A stretch of DNA of 64,000 nt from HGM04593 sp045631905 (lineage in GTDB: Bacteria > Bacteroidota > Bacteroidia > Bacteroidales > Bacteroidaceae), in NCBI GenBank assembly GCA_045631905.1, contig JAZQVO010000002.1:7686-71685 (forward strand), in the 5' to 3' direction. The notes under the pieces are model-generated. The model was given only the letters and a program-made list of their open reading frames with translations, was not told the origin of the DNA and did no database searches. The translations under genes were made by a program, and so were the position numbers. Within the stretch, counting starts at the first letter, position 1; each line of letters opens with the position of its first letter. Positions 55,208 to 63,658 of this stretch are shown piece by piece.

Positions 55208-56272
55208 ATGAAGAGGTTCTTTATTTTCACATTCCTGCTGGCACTGCTGTTCTCCTGCGGAAAAGAGCAACCTACAAACACATACACCATTAAGGGAGTA
55301 ACAGACTACCCTAATGGGCTTGTATGTATGTTCGGCATGGACAACCGATACGAAAAGGTTGATTCGGTACGATGCGACGATGACGGCAGTTTCTCGTTGT
55401 CATTACAAGTAGACACACTGACTCCCATGTTCCTGATAACACCGGAAGGTAGGATAGTCCCTATGTATGCCGAGCCCAAAATCACTGCAACTCTAACAAG
55501 AGACAGCACCCTCAATAGCGGCTGGAGCATCGAAGGTGGCGACATACAGGCGTTGCACGACAGCATATCAAGAATTCTTGATACCACCCCGGCCGGCAAC
55601 AGAATGATTGAGAAGATCGACAGTTTCATTATGGCACACCCGCTGAGCGATGTGTGTATTGAAATTATCCGCCGTTACTTGACAGAGACTCCAGAGCCCG
55701 TAAACAAAGACATACGTTCACGTACCAGCAAACTCGGCGGCATACTCAAGGACCACGAATACATAATAAGTCTCAATAAGAAAGTAGAGAGCAAGAACAG
55801 CAATGTGCTACACCGCTCGTTCCCCGATTTCAAATATCGTCTAAATGACAGCACCACTGTAACTTTAGAAAACTATATAAGGAAATATACCCTGGTGACA
55901 TTCTGGGCCTCATGGGACAAGAACAGCCTCAAGAGAATGCGGGAACTGGCAGCCATAAAGGACAGTGTAGAAAGCGAGAGCTTTGCAATACTTAACATTG
56001 CGCTCGACTATGACTCGGCACAGTGGAGAAAGTTCATCACAGAGGACAGCATTGTTGGCGACAACGCGCTTGACCGCATGATGTTCCACAGCCCAATTGT
56101 AAAGCAGTTCAACGTGAAATCACTCCCTTTCACCATGCTCGTAAGCCCCTTCCAGAGAATTATTGACTACGATATTGATACCGAGGGCCTTGGCGAGCGC
56201 ATAGACTCGCTGACCCGACGATACGACAGGGAGCAAGAGAAGAAGAAAGCAAACGAAAAGAAGAAAAAATAA
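55208..56272 (+). CDS. Thioredoxin-fold lipoprotein (DUF4369/TlpA-like) without CxxC
   Basis: A 354-aa lipoprotein: MKRFFIFTFLLALLFSCG has a lipobox LFSC, so mature protein begins at Cys17 or nearby. Start at 55208, 4 bp after typA. Residues about 25-120 form a DUF4369-like beta domain (VRCDDDGSFSLSLQVDTLTPMFLIT), a helical middle follows, and about 205-335 form a TlpA-like thioredoxin fold. The expected FWASWCxxC is FWASWDKNS: Asp237 and Ser240 replace both redox Cys, so disulfide exchange is not expected. The KSLPFTMLVSP stretch near 300 has the cis-Pro. It may be a scaffold or binding protein. The YifB gene follows by 9 bp. Confidence 0.85.
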   Translation: MKRFFIFTFLLALLFSCGKEQPTNTYTIKGVTDYPNGLVCMFGMDNRYEKVDSVRCDDDGSFSLSLQVDTLTPMFLITPEGRIVPMYAEPKITATLTRDSTLNSGWSIEGGDIQALHDSISRILDTTPAGNRMIEKIDSFIMAHPLSDVCIEIIRRYLTETPEPVNKDIRSRTSKLGGILKDHEYIISLNKKVESKNSNVLHRSFPDFKYRLNDSTTVTLENYIRKYTLVTFWASWDKNSLKRMRELAAIKDSVESESFAILNIALDYDSAQWRKFITEDSIVGDNALDRMMFHSPIVKQFNVKSLPFTMLVSPFQRIIDYDIDTEGLGERIDSLTRRYDREQEKKKANEKKKK

Positions 56273-56281
56273 CAGTTCTAT

Positions 56282-57820
56282 ATGCTGGTAAAAGTTCTTG
56301 CCGCGGCAATACAGGGCATAAATGCCACACTTGTGACCATTGAGGTCAATGCACTGCGAGGTATCAAGTTCTACCTTGTAGGCCTGCCCGACAATGCAGT
56401 AAAGGAGAGCCACCAGCGAATAAACTCCGCATTCCAGTACAACGGCCTGCGTTTCCCGAGCAAGCAGATAATAGTAAACATGGCGCCCGCCGACATAAAG
56501 AAGGAGGGCTCGGCATACGACCTGCCCATTGCCGTGGGTATTCTTGCAGCCGACGAGGTCATCTCTACCGAAAAGTTGAACAGATATCTTATCATGGGAG
56601 AGCTGGGGCTTGACGGAATGCTGATGCCGATAAAAGGCGCCTTACCCATAGCCATCAAAGCAAAAGAATTAGGCTACGAAGGCATCATTCTACCAATGGG
56701 CAACGCAGCCGAGGCCGCCGTTGTCAACGGCATAACGGTCTATGGCGCCGAGCACCTGATGCAGGTGATACAGTTCCTCAACGGCGAGGAGTCTATGAAC
56801 CCATACAAAGTGGACATTGAGGACGATTTCTACTCAAAACAGAGCAATTTCCCGTTTGATTTCAGCGAGGTACGCGGACAGGAGAGCGTGAAGCGTGCCT
56901 TTGAGGTTGCCGCTGCAGGCGGACATAACCTCATTATGGTTGGACCTCCGGGCAGCGGAAAGTCCATGATGGCGAAGAGACTGCCGAGCATACTGCCACC
57001 ACTCACACTCAGCGAGAGCCTTGAGACGACAAAGATACACTCCGTCAGCGGCATGATGCCCGACGGTTGTTCGCTCATTACACAACGTCCGTTCCGTAGC
57101 CCGCACCATACAATATCATCAGTTGCCCTGTGCGGCGGAGGTGCCAATCCTAAACCCGGAGAGATTTCACTTGCACACAACGGCGTGCTGTTCCTTGACG
57201 AGCTCCCCGAGTTCAGCCGCGACGTACTAGAGGTGATGCGCCAGCCGCTCGAGGACCGCAAGATTTGCGTTGCACGTGCCAACTACAAGGTGGAATACCC
57301 TGCCGGCGTGATGTTCGTGGCATCGATGAACCCCTGCCCTTGCGGTTACTACAACCACCCCACAAAGGCATGCACATGCAGTCCGGGCCAGGTACAGCGC
57401 TATCTCAACAGAATAAGCGGCCCGCTACTCGACCGCATAGACATACAATGCGAGATTGTCCCTGTCCCTTTTGAAAAGATATCGGACACAGCACCCGGCG
57501 AGCCCAGCGCCGCTATCCGTGAGCGCGTCATTGCCGCACGCAAGATACAGGAAGAACGTTTCAAGAACGAAGAAAGCATATATTGCAATGCTCAGATGAC
57601 ACCCAAGCTCATTGCAAAATACGCAGTGCTTGACGAGACAAGCCTTGCAATGCTCAAGACCGCGATGACACGGTTCGACCTCTCGGCACGCGCCTACGAC
57701 CGCATACTCAAGGTCGCGCGCACCATTGCCGACCTTGACGCAAGTGAGAATATACAGTTCCAGCACATAGCCGAGGCTATCGGATACCGCAACCTCGACC
57801 GTGAAAGTTGGGGAACATGA
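56282..57820 (+). CDS. YifB/ComM family Mg-chelatase-like AAA+ ATPase
   Basis: A 512-aa cytoplasmic protein of the YifB/ComM family; ComM promotes branch migration during natural transformation in other bacteria. Residues 1-170 are the N-terminal domain with FYLVGLPDNAVKES near 37; the AAA+ Walker A is GPPGSGKSMMAKR near 221-233; the Mg-chelatase-type signature HNGVLFLDELPEF near 299, ASMNPCPCGYY near 350 (Cys-rich), and GPLLDRIDIQ near 380 follow. The C-terminal helical domain ends the protein. The name comM is not assigned because its role here is unknown. Confidence 0.94.
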   Translation: MLVKVLAAAIQGINATLVTIEVNALRGIKFYLVGLPDNAVKESHQRINSAFQYNGLRFPSKQIIVNMAPADIKKEGSAYDLPIAVGILAADEVISTEKLNRYLIMGELGLDGMLMPIKGALPIAIKAKELGYEGIILPMGNAAEAAVVNGITVYGAEHLMQVIQFLNGEESMNPYKVDIEDDFYSKQSNFPFDFSEVRGQESVKRAFEVAAAGGHNLIMVGPPGSGKSMMAKRLPSILPPLTLSESLETTKIHSVSGMMPDGCSLITQRPFRSPHHTISSVALCGGGANPKPGEISLAHNGVLFLDELPEFSRDVLEVMRQPLEDRKICVARANYKVEYPAGVMFVASMNPCPCGYYNHPTKACTCSPGQVQRYLNRISGPLLDRIDIQCEIVPVPFEKISDTAPGEPSAAIRERVIAARKIQEERFKNEESIYCNAQMTPKLIAKYAVLDETSLAMLKTAMTRFDLSARAYDRILKVARTIADLDASENIQFQHIAEAIGYRNLDRESWGT

Positions 57821-57904
57821 GGCGCTGCAGTTCCTGATGACACAGAACCAGTCACACAACCGATACCGCAGCAGGTCAATCCGTACATTAATCAAACCAG
57901 CAAA

Positions 57905-58489
57905 ATGGATATAAACAGTATATGCGTATACTGCGCTTCAAGCAATAAGGCAGCAGAGGTATACGGCGAAACAGCATACGAACTCGGAGCACTCTTGGCA
58001 AAGGAGGGAATCACCGTAATCACCGGCGCGGGCAGCATAGGGCTGATGCGTATGGTAGAGGACGGCGCATTGGACAACGGCGGAAAGGCCATTGGTGTAA
58101 TCCCGCAGTTTATGGTGGAGCAAGGGTGGCACCACACTGGGCTCACAGAGTTACGTATTACCGAGAGCATGCACGAACGCAAGCAGACAATGGCTAACCT
58201 AAGCAATGCCGTCATTGCGCTGCCCGGCGGTTGCGGCACCATTGAGGAACTGAGCGAGATCATCACCTGGAAGCAGTTGGGCCTCTATTTCAACCCCATT
58301 GTCATACTGAACATCAACGGCTATTATGATCACTTCATAGCTCAGCTGGAAAAGGCTATCGAGGAACGTTTCATGGGTGAAATCCACGGAAAGATATGGA
58401 GCGTGGCATCAACCCCTGAAGAGGCTTTGGAAATCATCAGGAACACCCCGCGCTGGGATGCGTCGGTAAGAAAATATGCAGCACTATGA
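57905..58489 (+). CDS. LOG-family protein (cytokinin riboside 5'-monophosphate phosphoribohydrolase type)
   Basis: A 194-aa cytoplasmic Rossmann-fold protein of the LOG family, often misnamed lysine decarboxylase. Hallmarks are SICVYCASSNKAAEVYGE at 5-22, GAGSIGLMRMVEDGA near 41, the catalytic MHERKQTM near residue 91 and PGGCGTIEELSEIITW near 107-122. It hydrolyses nucleoside 5'-monophosphates of the N6-modified type in plants; the bacterial substrate is uncertain. Its stop overlaps the DUF4271 start (ATGA), so it may head the DUF4271-hemD-rnpA-yidD-tatD operon. Confidence 0.93.
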   Translation: MDINSICVYCASSNKAAEVYGETAYELGALLAKEGITVITGAGSIGLMRMVEDGALDNGGKAIGVIPQFMVEQGWHHTGLTELRITESMHERKQTMANLSNAVIALPGGCGTIEELSEIITWKQLGLYFNPIVILNINGYYDHFIAQLEKAIEERFMGEIHGKIWSVASTPEEALEIIRNTPRWDASVRKYAAL

Positions 58490-59178
58490 CAAGTACACCA
58501 GTACCATACAATATAACCAACGACAACGTGATAATGCTCCTTTTCATCGTGAATATCATAGGTATGGCCTATGTATTGATGATGAACGGCACAAGCATTA
58601 TAGAACGCGCGAAGGGCATCTTCTATTACCAGCGCAACTCTACCCCATTCAATGACAGGACGCACATCACAAAGATATGCAATGCCCTTATGTATGCGCA
58701 GACAATATTCTATATGACAATAATCACCTTGGCAGAATTGCAGAAAAACGGGCTTGCACTTGGTGGAAATGCATTGATATACACCGGAGCCTTTGCCCTG
58801 TTCTTCATTATGGTATTGCTGGCCAAGAAGTGGATCTACGATCTTGTGAACAATATTCTTTACACAAAGAAAGAAGCACAGGAGTTCTGTGAGATATATT
58901 TTTTTACAATAAAAATATTAGGGTTTGTTCTTTCACCTGCAGCAATAGCATTGTTGTTCATTCCTGCATTAAGTGTTAATTCTGTGAATTTTTATCTACT
59001 TTTGACACTGGTGGCGTACATCTGCACCATAATCAACGGCCTATTTAGAATCATTTTCACCAAAAAAGGCAACTATTTGGAGATTTTTTTATATCTTTGC
59101 ACGCTTGAATTTCTGCCCATAGCCATGGTGTGGAAATCAGTGCTACAACTGAGTGAATTTATAACGATAAAAATTTAG
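58486..59178 (+). CDS. DUF4271 integral membrane protein
   Basis: A 230-aa inner-membrane protein with six hydrophobic segments (for example MLLFIVNIIGMAYVLMM near 12-28, IFYMTIITLAEL near 70-80, ALFFIMVLLAKKWIY near 105-120, and three in 145-230). It fits the DUF4271 proteins found beside hemD in Bacteroidota. The function is unknown; the link with hemD is context only. It overlaps the LOG gene by four bases, and hemD starts 4 bp after its stop. Confidence 0.85.
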   Translation: MTSTPVPYNITNDNVIMLLFIVNIIGMAYVLMMNGTSIIERAKGIFYYQRNSTPFNDRTHITKICNALMYAQTIFYMTIITLAELQKNGLALGGNALIYTGAFALFFIMVLLAKKWIYDLVNNILYTKKEAQEFCEIYFFTIKILGFVLSPAAIALLFIPALSVNSVNFYLLLTLVAYICTIINGLFRIIFTKKGNYLEIFLYLCTLEFLPIAMVWKSVLQLSEFITIKI

Positions 59179-59182
59179 GACA

Positions 59183-59923
59183 TTGAAGGTAAGTAAGATT
59201 CTGGTTTCACAACCCAAACCAGCCACAGGAAAATCTCCATATTTTGATCTTGCGGAGAAGCATAACGTGCAGATTGATTTTTGTTCTTTCATCAAGGTTG
59301 AGGGTGTAACATCAAAAGAGTTCCGCCAGCAGAAGGTTTCGATATTGGACCACACAGCAATTGTATTCCTTTCACGCCATGCAATTGACCACTTCTTCAC
59401 GTTGTGCAAGGAGTTGAGAGTAAACATCCCTGATGACATGAAGTATTTCTGTCTGTCGGAGACTATCTCACTTTATATCCAGAAGTATGTCCAGTACCGC
59501 AAGCGCAAGGTATTCTTCGGCAATGGCCACATCCAGGACCTTGAGCCACTCTTTGCTAAGCACAAGACAGAAAAATACTTTGTACCTACATCGAACGTAC
59601 ACAACGCCGAAATCAACGGCATCTTTGACAAGTACGGCATCGTACACTCACAGGCCGAAATGTACCGCACTGTAAGCACTGAGATTGCACCTGAATACAT
59701 AAAGTCATATGACATGCTCATCTTCTTCAGCCCACACGGTATCGAGTCTTTAAAGAAGAACGTGCCCGACTACGAGCAGGGAGAGCAACAGATTGCATGT
59801 TTCGGCAATGTGACAGCAAAATGCATCAAGGAGAACAACTTGAGACTTGACCTTGAGGCCCCTTCGGCAACCGCGACAAATATGCCGGCAGCCTTGGATG
59901 CTTATCTTGCAGCAAACAAATAA
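59183..59923 (+). CDS. hemD: Uroporphyrinogen-III synthase
   Basis: A 246-aa enzyme that closes hydroxymethylbilane with ring D inversion in tetrapyrrole synthesis. The start is a TTG at 59183, 4 bp after the DUF4271 stop; no nearby ATG gives a full first beta strand (KILVSQPKP). Two flavodoxin-like lobes are seen, with FLSRHAIDHFF near 77-87 and DMLIFFSPHGIESL near 178-191; the family SxSG pattern is FSPHGIES here. No other hem genes are in the window, so heme or cobalamin branches cannot be judged. Confidence 0.88.
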   Translation: MKVSKILVSQPKPATGKSPYFDLAEKHNVQIDFCSFIKVEGVTSKEFRQQKVSILDHTAIVFLSRHAIDHFFTLCKELRVNIPDDMKYFCLSETISLYIQKYVQYRKRKVFFGNGHIQDLEPLFAKHKTEKYFVPTSNVHNAEINGIFDKYGIVHSQAEMYRTVSTEIAPEYIKSYDMLIFFSPHGIESLKKNVPDYEQGEQQIACFGNVTAKCIKENNLRLDLEAPSATATNMPAALDAYLAANK

Positions 59924-59984
59924 GAACCATACAGCAGCCCTGTCTTGCGGACGGGGCTGTTTCATTAAGAAGCCACAACCGACA

Positions 59985-60371
59985 ATGAAAAGGAACACCT
60001 TCCCCCTGAAAGAGCACCTCAAGAGCAAGAGAGTGATTGAGAGACTGTACGCCGAAGGGGCGTCGGTAACAGCATATCCATTGCGTGCCGTATTCATTGA
60101 GCAGGAGGAGCAGGAGCCTACCGCAGCAATACTCATCAGTGTGGCAAAAAAGAGATTCAAGCACGCGGTTGACCGCAACCTTGTCAAAAGACGCATACGT
60201 GAGGCGTACCGCACAAGCAAGCATCCGTTCGTGGCGGCATTGCAGACTGGCGGCAAGAAATTGGCTGTGGCAATACTATACATCGACACCCGCCACAACA
60301 GTACAGAATTCATAAGACGCAAGATGGAGAAGCTACTCTCAAGCATAACGGCTAAATGCGGAATACAATGA
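59985..60371 (+). CDS. rnpA: Ribonuclease P protein component
   Basis: A 128-aa basic protein that assists RNase P RNA in 5' processing of tRNA. The frame is open further upstream (into hemD); I start at MKRNTFPLKEHL (59985). The family motif appears as AAILISVAKKRFKHAVDRNLVKRRIREAYR around residues 45-75, in pieces SVAKKRFKHAVDRN and LVKRRIREAYR. It precedes yidD with a four-base overlap, the typical order, though no dnaA/rpmH is near. Confidence 0.94.
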   Translation: MKRNTFPLKEHLKSKRVIERLYAEGASVTAYPLRAVFIEQEEQEPTAAILISVAKKRFKHAVDRNLVKRRIREAYRTSKHPFVAALQTGGKKLAVAILYIDTRHNSTEFIRRKMEKLLSSITAKCGIQ

Positions 60372-60589
60372 AAAAGTTCATTGCCAACATCCTCATCCTG
60401 CCCATCAGGTTCTACCAGAAGTGCATATCACCCCTGACACCACCATCGTGCCGTTTCACCCCGACATGTTCACAGTATGCCATCGAGGCCCTGCGCAAGC
60501 ATGGTCCCATAAAAGGGTTGTATCTTGCAATCAGGCGCATACTCCGTTGCCATCCTTGGGGAGGCTCGGGATATGACCCCGTACCATGA
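60368..60589 (+). CDS. yidD: Membrane protein insertion efficiency factor YidD
   Basis: A 73-aa small protein associated with the inner membrane that helps YidC-mediated insertion. It shows ILPIRFYQKCISPLTPPSCRF near residues 8-28, the conserved TCSQYAIEALRKHG motif and CHPWGGSGYDPVP at the C-terminus. The start at MKKFIAN (60368) overlaps the rnpA stop by ATGA. Confidence 0.95.
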   Translation: MKKFIANILILPIRFYQKCISPLTPPSCRFTPTCSQYAIEALRKHGPIKGLYLAIRRILRCHPWGGSGYDPVP

Positions 60590-61224
60590 CACCAGTAATG
60601 AAGTTCATAGACATACACACCCACAACAAAAGTGAAGAAACGGCATACGCAATCTTCAACAGCAACGGAGAGCCCACAACCGGATGCGCATCCGTAGGCA
60701 TACACCCGTGGGATGTGGACAACAACTGGAAAGATAGATTCCGGACAATCAAGGAACTTGCAAAAGCCCCCGACATAACAGCCATTGGGGAATGCGGGAT
60801 TGACAGAGCGCATTCCGGCGCCGGGCTTGAACTGCAAACCGAGGTTTTCCGCGCCCACATAACCCTGTCCGAAGAACTGAAGAAGCCATTGATCATACAT
60901 TGCGTAAAGGCTGTTGACAATATCATATCCCAATACAAGGAGTGCAAGCCACAACAAGCATGGATTATACACGGTTTCCGAGGGAAACCACAACAGGCAG
61001 AACAGTTGACCAGAGCCGGGTTATACCTGTCGCTTGGCGAGCATTTCAACGCAGAGAGCGCAAAGGTTATCCCCGCAGACAAACTCTTCATCGAAAGCGA
61101 CGAGAGCAGTACCCCCGTAGAAGAAATTTATGCAGCTGTTGCTGCCGCAAAAAGATGCAGTTTAAAAGAGTTGGCATGCCAAGTATCGGACAATGCCGAA
61201 CGTTGCGGAATACGTTTCATCTGA
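60586..61224 (+). CDS. TatD-family metal-dependent hydrolase
   Basis: A 212-aa protein of the TatD amidohydrolase-like superfamily. It has the DIHTHN metal motif near residue 8, GVHPWDV near 39 (here SVGIHPWDV), GECGIDRAHSG near 64-74, HCVKAVDNI near 104 and ESDES near 165. It is shorter than the usual 255-265 aa, matching a compact form with shortened helices seen in Bacteroidota. Nuclease or deacylase activity is possible. The start at 60586 overlaps yidD by ATGA; a Met four codons later is also usable. Confidence 0.88.
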   Translation: MTPVMKFIDIHTHNKSEETAYAIFNSNGEPTTGCASVGIHPWDVDNNWKDRFRTIKELAKAPDITAIGECGIDRAHSGAGLELQTEVFRAHITLSEELKKPLIIHCVKAVDNIISQYKECKPQQAWIIHGFRGKPQQAEQLTRAGLYLSLGEHFNAESAKVIPADKLFIESDESSTPVEEIYAAVAAAKRCSLKELACQVSDNAERCGIRFI

Positions 61225-61257
61225 TACAGCATCACAGAATATCACCAAAATATACGC

Positions 61258-61295
61258 TACGTTTGCATTGCTTACAATAAAAAATCGTATATTCG
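61258..61295 (+). promoter_or_regulatory. Possible promoter boxes of the fdtA-fdtA-fdtB trio
   Basis: TACGTTTG at 61258-61265 is a full -7 match; TATATTCG at 61288-61295 is a one-mismatch variant nearer the GTG start at 61313. No TTG at 20 bp spacing was found for either. Confidence 0.4.
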
Positions 61296-61312
61296 CGCAT
61301 AACAAATAAACT

Positions 61313-61738
61313 GTGAGAGAGAGCAAGAAGAACAAGGCACGTATTATCCCGCTTGGCAAGATACGCGACAAACGCGGTAATTTATCGGTGATAGAGGACA
61401 ACAAGCTGTTGCCCTTTACCATTGCGCGCACATATTGGGTATATGATGTCCCCGGCGGCGAATCACGCGGCGGACACGCATACCGCAAAAGCGAAGAGTT
61501 CATCATAGCCCTATCGGGCAGTTTCGACCTCTACATACATAACGGGAAAGAGGAGCAGATCATCCACCTTGACCGATGCAACAAGGGAGTATATATCCCT
61601 GCCGGCACATGGCGCAGGATGCAGAATTTTGCGACCAACTCCATAGCACTTGTAATATGCTCCACCCCCTACAGTCCACGCGACTATGTACGCGATTTTG
61701 ACCTGTTCATCCAACTCAAAGAGAGCAACTCACTATGA
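61313..61738 (+). CDS. FdtA-like sugar 3,4-ketoisomerase (cupin), first copy
   Basis: A 141-aa cupin fold protein, GTG start at 61313. The family converts dTDP-4-keto-6-deoxyglucose to the 3-keto sugar before transamination. The core motif is DVPGGESRGGHAYRKSEEFII near residues 47-66; it has HAY in place of the usual HAH, and Glu-Glu where Gln is common, so activity or substrate choice may differ. The N-terminal LGKIRDKRGNLSVIEDN is family-typical. Its TGA overlaps the ATG of a second copy, so the two are translationally coupled. It could instead be a related WxcM-like protein without isomerase activity. Confidence 0.8.
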   Translation: MRESKKNKARIIPLGKIRDKRGNLSVIEDNKLLPFTIARTYWVYDVPGGESRGGHAYRKSEEFIIALSGSFDLYIHNGKEEQIIHLDRCNKGVYIPAGTWRRMQNFATNSIALVICSTPYSPRDYVRDFDLFIQLKESNSL

Positions 61739-62151
61739 CAACAACTGTAGACGACTGCCGCATCATTGAGCTTGGCAAGCACCACGGCGCAACGGGAAAC
61801 ATAACCGTTGTCGAGAACGGCAAAGCAATTGACTTTGACATAAAACGCGTATTCTACATATATGATATACCGGGTGGCGTGACACGCGGTGCACACGCGC
61901 ACAAGACACTGCGCGAGCTCATCGTTGCCGCTACAGGCAGTTTCGAAGTGCGCGTCTTCGACGGGGAGCGCGAGAAGATTTTCTTGCTGAACCACCCATC
62001 TAAGGCACTCTATTTACCTTGCGGCGTATGGGAAGAGCTCCGCAACTTCTCATCGGGCTCGGTAGCTCTTGTACTGGCATCAACACCATATACCCCCGAA
62101 GATTATTACCGCGATTTTGAAGAATTCCTCAAGTATAAGAAAGAGCTATGA
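61735..62151 (+). CDS. fdtA: FdtA-like sugar 3,4-ketoisomerase (cupin), second copy
   Basis: A 138-aa cupin with the canonical PGGVTRGAHAHKTLRELIVA motif near residues 47-66, including HAH. The N-terminal ELGKHHGATGNITVVENG and C-terminal VLASTPYTPEDYYRDFEEF match FdtA proteins that yield dTDP-3-keto-6-deoxyhexose for amination. Divergence from the first copy is clear at most positions outside the core. The start overlaps the first copy's stop, and its own stop overlaps the aminotransferase start, hence one coupled operon. Which 3-keto sugar (D-galacto or D-gluco) is formed is not decidable. Confidence 0.87.
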   Translation: MTTTVDDCRIIELGKHHGATGNITVVENGKAIDFDIKRVFYIYDIPGGVTRGAHAHKTLRELIVAATGSFEVRVFDGEREKIFLLNHPSKALYLPCGVWEELRNFSSGSVALVLASTPYTPEDYYRDFEEFLKYKKEL

Positions 62152-63248
62152 TACCATACCTTCCGCTCAACGAGTTAAATGCACGCTACAACCCGGAACT
62201 GCAAGAGGCAATAGACCGGGTAATGACCAAAGGTATATATCTTTTGGGCGAAGAGACCTCCCATTTCGAGAAGGAGTATGCCGGATACATCGGCACACGC
62301 TATTGCATAGGTTGCGGTAACGGCTACGACGCCCTGTGGCTCATAATAAGAGCCTACAAGGAATTGGGCATATTTTCGGAAGGGGATGAAATCATTGTCC
62401 CGGCAAACACATTCATAGCATCAGTGCTTGCCATTACACAGAACAGACTGAAGCCTGTGTTTGCAGACCCCGACCCGCTGACTTCCGTGATTGGCTACAA
62501 AGGAATTAAAGAAGCCATAACACCACGATGCAAGGCGGTAATGTTAGTACACCTCTACGGCCGCAACTGCTACAGCGAGGAGATTGCCATGCTATGCCGT
62601 CAAAAAGGAATAAAGATAATCGAGGACAACGCCCAGGCACACGGATGCTTGCATAACGGCAAACGCACAGGCTCCTTAGGCGATGCTGCTGCACACAGTT
62701 TCTATCCGGGGAAGAACCTCGGTGCGTTAGGTGACGGAGGAGCTGTTACGACAGACGACAGCAAACTGTACGAGACAATACTTACTCTACACAACTATGG
62801 CAGCATGGAGAAATACCGTCACACGCTCGAGGGAGTGAACAGCAGGCTCGACGAGCTTCAGGCAGCAGCCCTTCGCGTAAAACTGCGCCACCTTGACGCC
62901 GACAACAGCCGCCGTAAGGAGATTGCAAGAAGATACATTGCCGCGATTGACAACAAAGCCGTAAGCCTACCCGTAGTCAAGGATTTTGACGGACACGTAT
63001 TCCACGTATTCCCGGTATTCACAAAGCAGCGCGAAGCGTTGCAGGCACACCTTGCCGCACAGGGGATACAGACACTAATACACTACCCTGTTCCCTGCCA
63101 CAAGCAAGAGTGTTACAAAAAAAACGACACACTTTCTCTTCCTATTGCAGAGGAGCTTGCCGGTATAGAGCTCAGCCTACCATGCCACCAGGCAATGAAC
63201 GACAACGATGTCACAAGGGTTATCGAGTGCATGAACAGTTTCCGCTGA
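62148..63248 (+). CDS. fdtB: Sugar aminotransferase, DegT/DnrJ/EryC1/StrS family (FdtB type)
   Basis: A 366-aa PLP enzyme that would aminate C-3 of a dTDP-3-keto-6-deoxyhexose. Family markers: GCGNGYDALWLI near residue 53, VLPANTFIAS-like IIVPANTFIASVLAI near 85, DNAQAHGC near 162, and HSFYPGKNLGALGDGGAV with the Schiff-base Lys189. FHVFPVFTKQR and HYPVPCHKQ near the C-terminus complete the fold. Overlap with fdtA by ATGA. Neither rmlA/rmlB nor an N-acyltransferase is in the window; these must be elsewhere. The substrate is inferred from FdtA neighbours. Confidence 0.9.
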   Translation: MIPYLPLNELNARYNPELQEAIDRVMTKGIYLLGEETSHFEKEYAGYIGTRYCIGCGNGYDALWLIIRAYKELGIFSEGDEIIVPANTFIASVLAITQNRLKPVFADPDPLTSVIGYKGIKEAITPRCKAVMLVHLYGRNCYSEEIAMLCRQKGIKIIEDNAQAHGCLHNGKRTGSLGDAAAHSFYPGKNLGALGDGGAVTTDDSKLYETILTLHNYGSMEKYRHTLEGVNSRLDELQAAALRVKLRHLDADNSRRKEIARRYIAAIDNKAVSLPVVKDFDGHVFHVFPVFTKQREALQAHLAAQGIQTLIHYPVPCHKQECYKKNDTLSLPIAEELAGIELSLPCHQAMNDNDVTRVIECMNSFR

Positions 63249-63332
63249 TAAAGGATACAACAGACAGTGGCACACAAAAGCCGACTGGCAAACAACCCCA
63301 ATCTACACCATAATCAAAAACAACCTTAAAAG

Positions 63333-63364
63333 TTTGGCATTTACGTTCAAATGCACTACCTTTG
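63333..63364 (+). promoter_or_regulatory. Promoter of tRNA-Gln
   Basis: TTTG at 63333-63336, exactly 20 bp, then TACCTTTG at 63357-63364; the tRNA begins 31 bp later. Confidence 0.7.
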
Positions 63365-63394
63365 CACCGCTCTTCAAAAGAGAGCAAAAAGGAT

Positions 63395-63465
63395 TGTCCT
63401 ATGGTGTAATGGTAGCACAACAGGTTTTGGTTCTGTTTGTCCTGGTTCGAATCCGGGTAGGACAA
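63395..63465 (+). tRNA. tRNA-Gln (anticodon TTG)
   Basis: A 71-nt tRNA without encoded CCA. Acceptor TGTCCTA pairs with TAGGACA, discriminator A; anticodon stem ACAGG/TCTGT encloses TTTTGGT, giving anticodon TTG (reads CAA, CAG by wobble). The T arm has GGTTCGAATCC. An integrase gene begins 194 bp downstream, so the tRNA gene may be the integration site. Confidence 0.95.
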
Positions 63466-63529
63466 CAAATTCTAAATTAAAAGAAACTGCAATAAATTAA
63501 AGATTATTCAAAATCAAGCAGTTAAGCAT

Positions 63530-63559
63530 ATTCCAATAGGTTGCAAAATCTATTGGAAT
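63530..63559. terminator. Inverted repeat, probable terminator or att-region structure
   Basis: ATTCCAATAG (63530-63539) and its perfect complement (63550-63559) flank a 10-bp loop; TTATTTTTATTTA follows. It could end tRNA transcription or belong to the recombination site. Confidence 0.55.
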
Positions 63560-63579
63560 TTATTTTTATTTACTTTATG

Positions 63580-63599
63580 GGGTGCAATTAGGGTGCAAT
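63580..63599 (+). repeat. Direct repeat GGGTGCAAT x2
   Basis: Two copies (63580-63588 and 63591-63599), 11 bp apart start to start, one helical turn, just upstream of the integrase promoter. Possible arm-type sites for the recombinase or its excision factor. Confidence 0.55.
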
Positions 63600-63603
63600 A
63601 TAA

Positions 63604-63634
63604 TTGTTTATGATATAATTTATTGTTATATTTG
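63604..63634 (+). promoter_or_regulatory. Promoter of the integrase gene
   Basis: TTG at 63604-63606, exactly 20 bp, TATATTTG at 63627-63634; ATG follows at 63659. Confidence 0.65.
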
Positions 63635-63658
63635 TATATAACTATAAACCAATATCTT

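Noticed and set aside
63530..63600. CRISPR-like or other repeat array
   Set aside because: Only one inverted repeat and two short direct repeats are present; no regularly spaced array exists here or elsewhere in the window.
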